The position numbers and the translations under genes were made by a program. A DNA stretch of 64,000 nt. Source: Microcoleus sp. CAWBG506. GTDB lineage: Bacteria > Cyanobacteriota > Cyanobacteriia > Cyanobacteriales > Microcoleaceae. The DNA lies in contig JAHREW010000006.1 in the NCBI GenBank assembly GCA_020883125.1, forward strand, positions 124,001 through 188,000, read 5' to 3'. This document shows, piece after piece, positions 59,197 to 64,000 of this stretch; position 1 is the stretch's first letter; each line of letters starts with the position of its first letter. The notes beneath the pieces are model-generated. The model was not told the origin of the DNA, ran no database searches, and was given only the letters and a program-made list of their open reading frames with translations.

Positions 59197-60357
59197 GTGG
59201 ATACAATTCTCGATCGCGCCTTACAAGGTTATAACCTCTCCACCGCAGAGGCCTTGGTACTTTTGCAGCAAACAGAGCCAAATGCGCGAGCTGCGATTCA
59301 AACAACTGCTGACTTGCTGCGTCGCCGACAATCAGGAGATGTTGTCACCTATGTTATCAATCGCAATATTAATTTCACCAATATTTGCGAGCAGCATTGC
59401 AGTTTTTGTGCATTCCGCCGCAATCAGGAAGATGAGGGTGCTTTTTGGTTAGACTCCGCCCAAATTCGGGAAAAAGCTACAGACGCAGTGCAGCGGGGTG
59501 CTACGGAAATTTGTATGCAGGGGGGATTACATCTTAACGCCAAACTCAATGGCGCATCTTTGCCTTATTATCTGCAATTGGTGAAACTAATTAAAGATGA
59601 GTTCCCTCAATTACATTTGCACGCTTTTTCGCCACAAGAAATACAATTTATTGCCAGGGAAGATGGCCTGAGTTTCAGCTATGTAATTTCGGCTTTGCGA
59701 GATGCGGGACTTGGTTCCATGCCCGGTACCGCAGCGGAAATTCTTGACGATGGAGTACGACGGATTATTTGCCCGGAAAAAACAGATACGGCAACTTGGC
59801 TGGAAATTGTTGGTACGGCTCACAGTTTGGGATTGCCGACAACCAGTACCATGCTTTGTGGTCATATTGAAACAGCCGAACAGCAGGTTTTGCATCTAGA
59901 AAAAGTGCGATCGCTCCAACAAAGTGCGATCGACAAAAACTATCGGGCCCGCATCACAGAATTTATTTTATTGCCCTTTGTCGGACAGCAAGCACCAGCA
60001 CCTTTACGGAGTAGAGTCGGCCGCGACCAACCAGTTTTAGCAGATACATTATTGCTCACCGCCGTATCCAGAATCTTCTTAGGAAATTTGATTCCCAATC
60101 ATCAACCAAGTTGGGTAAAATTAGGTTTAGATGGAGCTACAGAAGCCCTGAAATGGGGTTGCAATGACATCGGTGGCACATTGATGGAAGAGCACATCAC
60201 TACCATGGCTGGTGCAGTTGGTGGTAGTTGTCAATCTGTCGAAGACTTGCAAAATGCGATTAATTCTTTGGGGCGGAGTTATCAACAAAGAGATACAATT
60301 TATCGAACAATAGGGGTTGATCGTTTGGCAGTAACGGCACGCAGTGGCGATTTATGA
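59197..60357 (+). CDS. cofH: FO synthase subunit CofH (coenzyme F420 core)
   Basis: 386 residues. Radical-SAM motif [10 protein letters not shown] (CxxxCxxC) is in [38 protein letters not shown] and [20 protein letters not shown] are family blocks, and [20 protein letters not shown] is near the end. CofH joins with CofG to make the deazaflavin FO used by photolyases in cyanobacteria. The start is GTG 59197 ([14 protein letters not shown]). cofG is not in the window. The stop overlaps the start of a short fragment homologous to the 49466 gene. Confidence 0.93.
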   Translation: MDTILDRALQGYNLSTAEALVLLQQTEPNARAAIQTTADLLRRRQSGDVVTYVINRNINFTNICEQHCSFCAFRRNQEDEGAFWLDSAQIREKATDAVQRGATEICMQGGLHLNAKLNGASLPYYLQLVKLIKDEFPQLHLHAFSPQEIQFIAREDGLSFSYVISALRDAGLGSMPGTAAEILDDGVRRIICPEKTDTATWLEIVGTAHSLGLPTTSTMLCGHIETAEQQVLHLEKVRSLQQSAIDKNYRARITEFILLPFVGQQAPAPLRSRVGRDQPVLADTLLLTAVSRIFLGNLIPNHQPSWVKLGLDGATEALKWGCNDIGGTLMEEHITTMAGAVGGSCQSVEDLQNAINSLGRSYQQRDTIYRTIGVDRLAVTARSGDL

Positions 60358-60458
60358 AACTAGAGGAAAAAATTGTATCGATCGACCTTAATGATTATGG
60401 GTTGCCTCCGGTGGATGAAATTTTGGGAATGCTGGTTTGGATGGTGGGAGATGGGTGA
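60354..60458 (+). pseudogene. C-terminal fragment of a PD-(D/E)XK-like gene (homologous to 49466-50068)
   Basis: Thirty-four residues, [20 protein letters not shown] then DEILGMLVWMVGDG, match the end of the protein at 49466 (KLEGQVVTIDLIDYPLPPVD, QILGFLVWMAREI) at about 22 of 34 positions. Nothing upstream of it resembles the rest of that gene: it begins in the last bases of cofH. It is a remnant left after a rearrangement. Confidence 0.75.
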
Positions 60459-60908
60459 TTAAGTGCGATCGAACTTTTGACTCAGTTGCTAAAGTGCGAT
60501 CGCTTGTCCTATTGTGTGATCTAAAATCCTGTCTTCATCGTCCTGTATTAAACTCTCTCTTCTCGAACTTCGCGTCCTTAGCGCCTTCGCGGTTAAATCA
60601 CCTGACGATACAACCGGAATTGATAGGAACTCCATCGCCTTTGAATTGCTTATTCTAAAGCTTGTTCGCGAAGTTTTACTTGTTAAGTCTTAATATAACA
60701 GAAAGCTGGTGAATGGGGCAAATTTGCAGAGATTGAACCCGATCGCCCGCGATCGCATATTCATCCGCATCAACTAAGGTTTACGACAATCAGCCGATCG
60801 CACTTTTAACCATTAAAAAAGCAAGCAGTCAACCGAATTAAACCTAAGATTCGATCGCCATTATATCCCCAACTTCTTGAAAAAATCGGAGATATATCTA
60901 CAATCTTT
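60459..60908. other. Intergenic region between cofH and hmpF
   Basis: 450 bp, convergent genes on both sides. HIP1 sites are frequent (near 60496, 60740, 60750). TTCGCGTCCTTAGCGCCTTC (near 60568) is a common repeat. An open frame at 60437-60658 is judged spurious. No terminator with T-run was found. Confidence 0.55.
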
Positions 60909-62651
60909 TTACCCACTAATCAAACCAGAAATAACCTGGTGTAACTGAGAAATCGTCTGATCTTGTTGTTCTCCAGTTTGCTCAAGGCGATCGAGTTCCC
61001 CCCCCACAGCTTCCAACTTTTGACGCAGCCCACTCAAATTATCCTGCACCGGCTGCAACATTTCTTGATAAACATTCACCCTGCCCCAAAGTTCCGCCAC
61101 AGCACTTTTCTGGTTAAACAAATTCTGCTCCAACTGTTGAATTTCCCGGCGTTGACCCTCCAGTTCCCCAGTTTTGCGGTTAACATTACCATCATTTTGA
61201 GCTATGGCTTGTCGTAACTGCTGAATTTCCTGCTCCAGTTTCTGCAAATCTTGCTGCTGCTGCTGGCGCTGACTTTCCAATTGTGCGATGACCGGCCCCA
61301 AATCAATCTGTCCCTCTCGCGACGCTGGATTAGCAGTACCTGAGCGTTTCCACAGCACCGCCTGATGTTGCTTCAAAATACTCTCCCGTTCCTGCAAGCG
61401 CAGTCGTTGTCCCACCAAAGTTTCATTCAACATCTGATAACTTTCGAGTTCATCCGCCATTTCATTTTCCAACCCCATGCGATCGTACTCGCTAGCAGCT
61501 TGAATTTTCCCTTGCAATTCCTCGATAGTCTGCTGCTGGAGAGTCAACTCCTCCTCTTGATCGTTAACAAACCGAAACACCTTTTCCAAATCGTGTTGCA
61601 AGTTTTGAACTAGCCCCTGCAACTCCTCTATCGACATTTTCTCCAGAGCTTGCACATCTACTTGCTGCTCCGTAGCCACAGGCCCAAAACCTTGAGCCAT
61701 ACCGGAAACTTGTCTCGTTAGAGCCTCCAGAGCTCGGAGCTGGGCCGAAAACAACTGAAACTGTTCCTCCTTGGCACCAAGCGTACTTTGCAGGCCATTG
61801 ATCTCCACCTTGGCTTGCGTCACAGCATCCGTAGCTTGATACCACTCTTCCCAGCGGTGTTGGATATGGGGAAGTTGGCGATCGACCTCTGCTTGCTGCT
61901 GCTGAGCATTGGCCCGTTGTTGCTCCAACTGCTGCCAGTGTAGATCCAAAATTGCCTGTTGAGCCCCCACCACCCCAAAGGACTGATTCAATTGTTCCCG
62001 CACCCCTTGAGCCGAAGCAATCGCCCCCGAAAGCTTGTTCATTAACTCCTGAATCCGGAGGGCCTGTTCTTCGTCTACCACCGCCCCTTGCTGAACCTGA
62101 GACTGCTGCTGCTCCACCCGCTGCTGCTCGCCCCGCAACTGTTCCCAAGCCATCTCCATTTCCGCACGAGAGCGATCGACTTCTTCCCGCAATCGATGAG
62201 CTTCATCGCGAGTATTTTCAATTTCCGAGCGCTGCGCCTCCAGCCGCTCCAACTCATCCACCATTTGAGCCAACTGCTCTTCGCGGGCTTGCATTTCCAT
62301 TTCACGGCGATTTAGTTCCTGACTCGAAAAAGTCAGAGAAGCCTTCCACTGTTCAATTTCCTCTTCCTTATCCTTAAACTTATCCTGCAAGCGCGAGAAA
62401 TTTTGGAGAATACTCACCAATTGGCGCGCAGCTTCCTGAATTCGCTGCACCTGCTTACTAGCGCTTAACTCCACCAGCACCAGGGTGCCGTCGTTAAACT
62501 TATTAGCTTCCTCCACTGGAATCACATCATCGCCAGGTACAGCACTCCAATTATGTTCGCCCCGCTGACAAGCTAGCAGTTTTAGTTCAGCCTTACCGCC
62601 ACCGAGACCAAAGCCGCTTCTCTGTTTTTGTACTTCTGCTAGATACAGCAC
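60909..62651 (-). CDS. hmpF: HmpF-type coiled-coil motility protein
   Basis: 580 residues from the GTG at 62651 (VLYLAEVQKQRSGFGLGGGK); the frame runs to 62726 but the extra 25 residues lack family features. The N-terminal ~75 residues (AELKLLACQRGEHNWSAVPG, FNDGTLVLVELSASKQVQRI) are the conserved cap of HmpF; the remaining ~500 are long coiled coil rich in Gln and Glu (EEEIEQWKASLTFSSQELNR, LQQQTIEELQGKIQAASEYD). HmpF is needed for type IV pilus-driven gliding in filamentous cyanobacteria and locates to cell poles or junctions. Downstream on the opposite side lies a PatA-like regulator, fitting a motility locus. Confidence 0.85.
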   Translation of the reverse strand: MLYLAEVQKQRSGFGLGGGKAELKLLACQRGEHNWSAVPGDDVIPVEEANKFNDGTLVLVELSASKQVQRIQEAARQLVSILQNFSRLQDKFKDKEEEIEQWKASLTFSSQELNRREMEMQAREEQLAQMVDELERLEAQRSEIENTRDEAHRLREEVDRSRAEMEMAWEQLRGEQQRVEQQQSQVQQGAVVDEEQALRIQELMNKLSGAIASAQGVREQLNQSFGVVGAQQAILDLHWQQLEQQRANAQQQQAEVDRQLPHIQHRWEEWYQATDAVTQAKVEINGLQSTLGAKEEQFQLFSAQLRALEALTRQVSGMAQGFGPVATEQQVDVQALEKMSIEELQGLVQNLQHDLEKVFRFVNDQEEELTLQQQTIEELQGKIQAASEYDRMGLENEMADELESYQMLNETLVGQRLRLQERESILKQHQAVLWKRSGTANPASREGQIDLGPVIAQLESQRQQQQQDLQKLEQEIQQLRQAIAQNDGNVNRKTGELEGQRREIQQLEQNLFNQKSAVAELWGRVNVYQEMLQPVQDNLSGLRQKLEAVGGELDRLEQTGEQQDQTISQLHQVISGLISG

Positions 62652-63389
62652 GCTGATAGTCCTCTCTTTGGTGTCGTTTGCGCAATTTGTCGATAGCAGT
62701 ATCCGTTCTGTGAAAGCCGATCGCATCTACTCTAAGCAGACTCAATCTTCACTTCCTGCTTCACCCTGGGGAGTCGGCTCCTTCCAGTCCACAGGCGTAA
62801 TTTCGGGCTAAACTCTCCCTAATCTCAAGTAATCTCTAAAGATTAACCCTTCCCAACTTTAGCAGCAAGCGACAGAAATGCTCGACTTGGAGCGTCAATC
62901 AAGCCTTATCTACGACTTTCTCAACTTCTCCTAGGCACAATCAATGCCGCTTTCTTAAAAAGAGTAGCAAAACTGCGGAGACTGCCATCACCAAAAGTTA
63001 AAAAATTTAACAGCCAGTATTAGCCCTCTATGTTTGGCTCTACTCCTTTTGAGATTAGGCCATAGACAGTAGATTTAGTTACATTCCTAAATTTACCTGG
63101 TTAAATGTATCTATTCAATTAGGTTCTAGGTTCTGCTGAATGAGAGAGGGAGTATGTCACAATAGGGTAACGCCTTAGCCTGTTTCCTCCCAAGGGGCAA
63201 GCAAACAGAGATGCACCACCAACATCCCACAGCTAAACAAATGCTGATGTGAATGGTTTTTTGAAGATGGGTCACAAAATAGTTTGTTGTCGATGGAAAT
63301 CTAGATGGGAAAAAAAAATTCAGACCCCGCCACCTTTTAGCATTTTTGAACTCAGACGCCAACGGTTTTAAGGAGAAAATTTTAGCTCC
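62652..63389. other. Intergenic region between divergent motility genes
   Basis: About 740 bp holding the control regions of hmpF (leftward) and the PatA-like gene (rightward). Several AT-rich parts exist (for example 63300-63320, a run of A). No clear promoter boxes or palindromes were resolved, and a minus-strand frame at 63126-63434 is judged spurious. Confidence 0.45.
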
Positions 63390-64000
63390 ATGCAGGGAAA
63401 TTTGAGTGAAATAGACATCCGCAGCATCCTGCAACTGATTGAGTTAGGTCAGCGAACCGGAGAACTGTTCGTAGAGTCCTACAGCTCGTCCATCGGTGCG
63501 AGCACGGGTACTCACCCCACCCCACGCTCCCCAGCCGGACAATCCTGGTATGTCTTCTGCTTCAACGGTCAGATTATTTACGCTACCCAGAGTGCGGGAA
63601 GTTTGTTTCGCCTGCGGGACTACCTGCGCCGCTACAAAGCAGAAAAGGCCCTAGACAAAATCGAACTTCCCTATATGGCTTCTACCAATGCCCCAGAATA
63701 TGGCTACCTGTGGGCGCTGCTAGAACAACACATCCTCACCCCAGCTCAAGGCCGCAACATCATCCACAGCATGATCCACGAAACCCTATTTGACTTGCTC
63801 AGTCTCCATCAGGGTTCGTTTACCTTTGAAATGGGTTCTGCCTTAGCTCCTCAATTAACCAGCTTAGAAATTAGCTCCTTGCTGGCGAAAATTGTCAAAC
63901 AGGTGCAGCAGTGGAAGCAGTTTCACCCACACATTCAGTCGCCCAACCAATGTCCAGTGATTTCAGACCCCACCGAGTTGCAAGTCGCCCTACCTGTCAA
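63390..64000 (+). CDS. PatA/PixG-like response regulator with DUF4388 domain (3' end outside window)
   Basis: The first ~203 residues are present, open to the window end. MQGNLSEIDIRSILQLIELG and QRTGELFVESYSSSIGASTG are the start of the DUF4388 domain; SWYVFCFNGQIIYATQSAGS, ALLEQHILTPAQGRNIIHSM and FDLLSLHQGSFTFEMGSALA follow, as in PatA, PixG and PilG-like regulators of cyanobacteria. Their C-terminal receiver domain would lie beyond the window. These proteins begin chemotaxis-like operons controlling type IV pili and phototaxis. The ATG at 63390 has AAGGAGA 13 bases before it. It is divergent from hmpF. Confidence 0.85.
   Translation, partial: MQGNLSEIDIRSILQLIELGQRTGELFVESYSSSIGASTGTHPTPRSPAGQSWYVFCFNGQIIYATQSAGSLFRLRDYLRRYKAEKALDKIELPYMASTNAPEYGYLWALLEQHILTPAQGRNIIHSMIHETLFDLLSLHQGSFTFEMGSALAPQLTSLEISSLLAKIVKQVQQWKQFHPHIQSPNQCPVISDPTELQVALPV

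Noticed and set aside
63126-63434. Minus-strand open frame of 102 residues
   Set aside because: Overlaps the start of the PatA-like gene antisense and has no domain; composition looks random.

Overview
The window is chromosomal DNA of a filamentous, non-heterocystous-looking cyanobacterium of the Microcoleus/Oscillatoria kind. The evidence is the very frequent GCGATCGC (HIP1) octamer, a set of cyanobacterial marker genes (gun4, a PAM68-like photosystem II factor, a Ycf46-type ATPase, a furA/sigC-like pair, hmpF), and many short tandem heptamer/octamer runs and palindromic repeats between genes. The genus is inference; the phylum is well supported.

Layout. 1-3.8 kb: the end of an MFS drug exporter, a decayed Uma2-type nuclease gene with a MITE-like element beside it, an ankyrin-repeat protein and an LpxB-like glycosyltransferase. 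3.8-11.3 kb: a minus-strand surface-polysaccharide block (Wzc-like chain-length/kinase protein, VanX-like dipeptidase, RmlA-type nucleotidyltransferase, coiled-coil protein, fused GT2-GT4 glycosyltransferase). 11.9-21.3 kb: methyltransferase, gun4, an unknown gene, a large P-loop protein, ruvA, rpsO, the PAM68-like gene and a DAHP synthase. 21.7-27.3 kb: a dynamin-like GTPase facing a gene that ends in a complete acyl carrier protein domain, followed by two small membrane proteins. 27.3-34.3 kb: a toxin-antitoxin pair with a shortened toxin, the conserved rpmH-rnpA-PH-yidC-jag cluster, a YceD-like gene, ycf46 and small envelope genes. 34.9-42 kb: peptidoglycan-binding protein, fur, group 2 sigma factor, lipA, tRNA-Pro(CGG), ald and a methyltransferase. 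42-48.4 kb: an XPB-like helicase and a DUF790/Bax1-like nuclease, separated by an RTX-PPC-calpain cysteine protease gene and a small lipocalin-like gene. 48.6-53.2 kb: an accessory region with several nuclease-like genes around an AT-rich two-gene operon (winged-helix protein plus ATPase with a nuclease-like and an HhH domain). 53.4-64 kb: SDR protein, tilS, two lipid-linked glycosyltransferases, cofH, hmpF and the start of a PatA/PixG-like response regulator.

The strongest candidates for something undescribed are (a) the winged-helix/ATPase-nuclease-HhH operon at 50.2-52.5 kb, which has no HIP1 sites that I could find and low GC in sampled lines, like an acquired defence module; (b) the dynamin-like GTPase / ACP-fusion / glycine-rich membrane protein group at 21.7-26.6 kb; and (c) the secreted-looking calpain protease inserted between the two halves of an XPB-Bax1 repair pair. 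A second theme is that palindromic repeats have entered several genes in frame (LpxB-like protein, tilS, a GT39-like protein) without breaking them. All family names come from reading the translations; no database search was possible, and coordinates of short sites were counted by eye and may be off by one or two bases.
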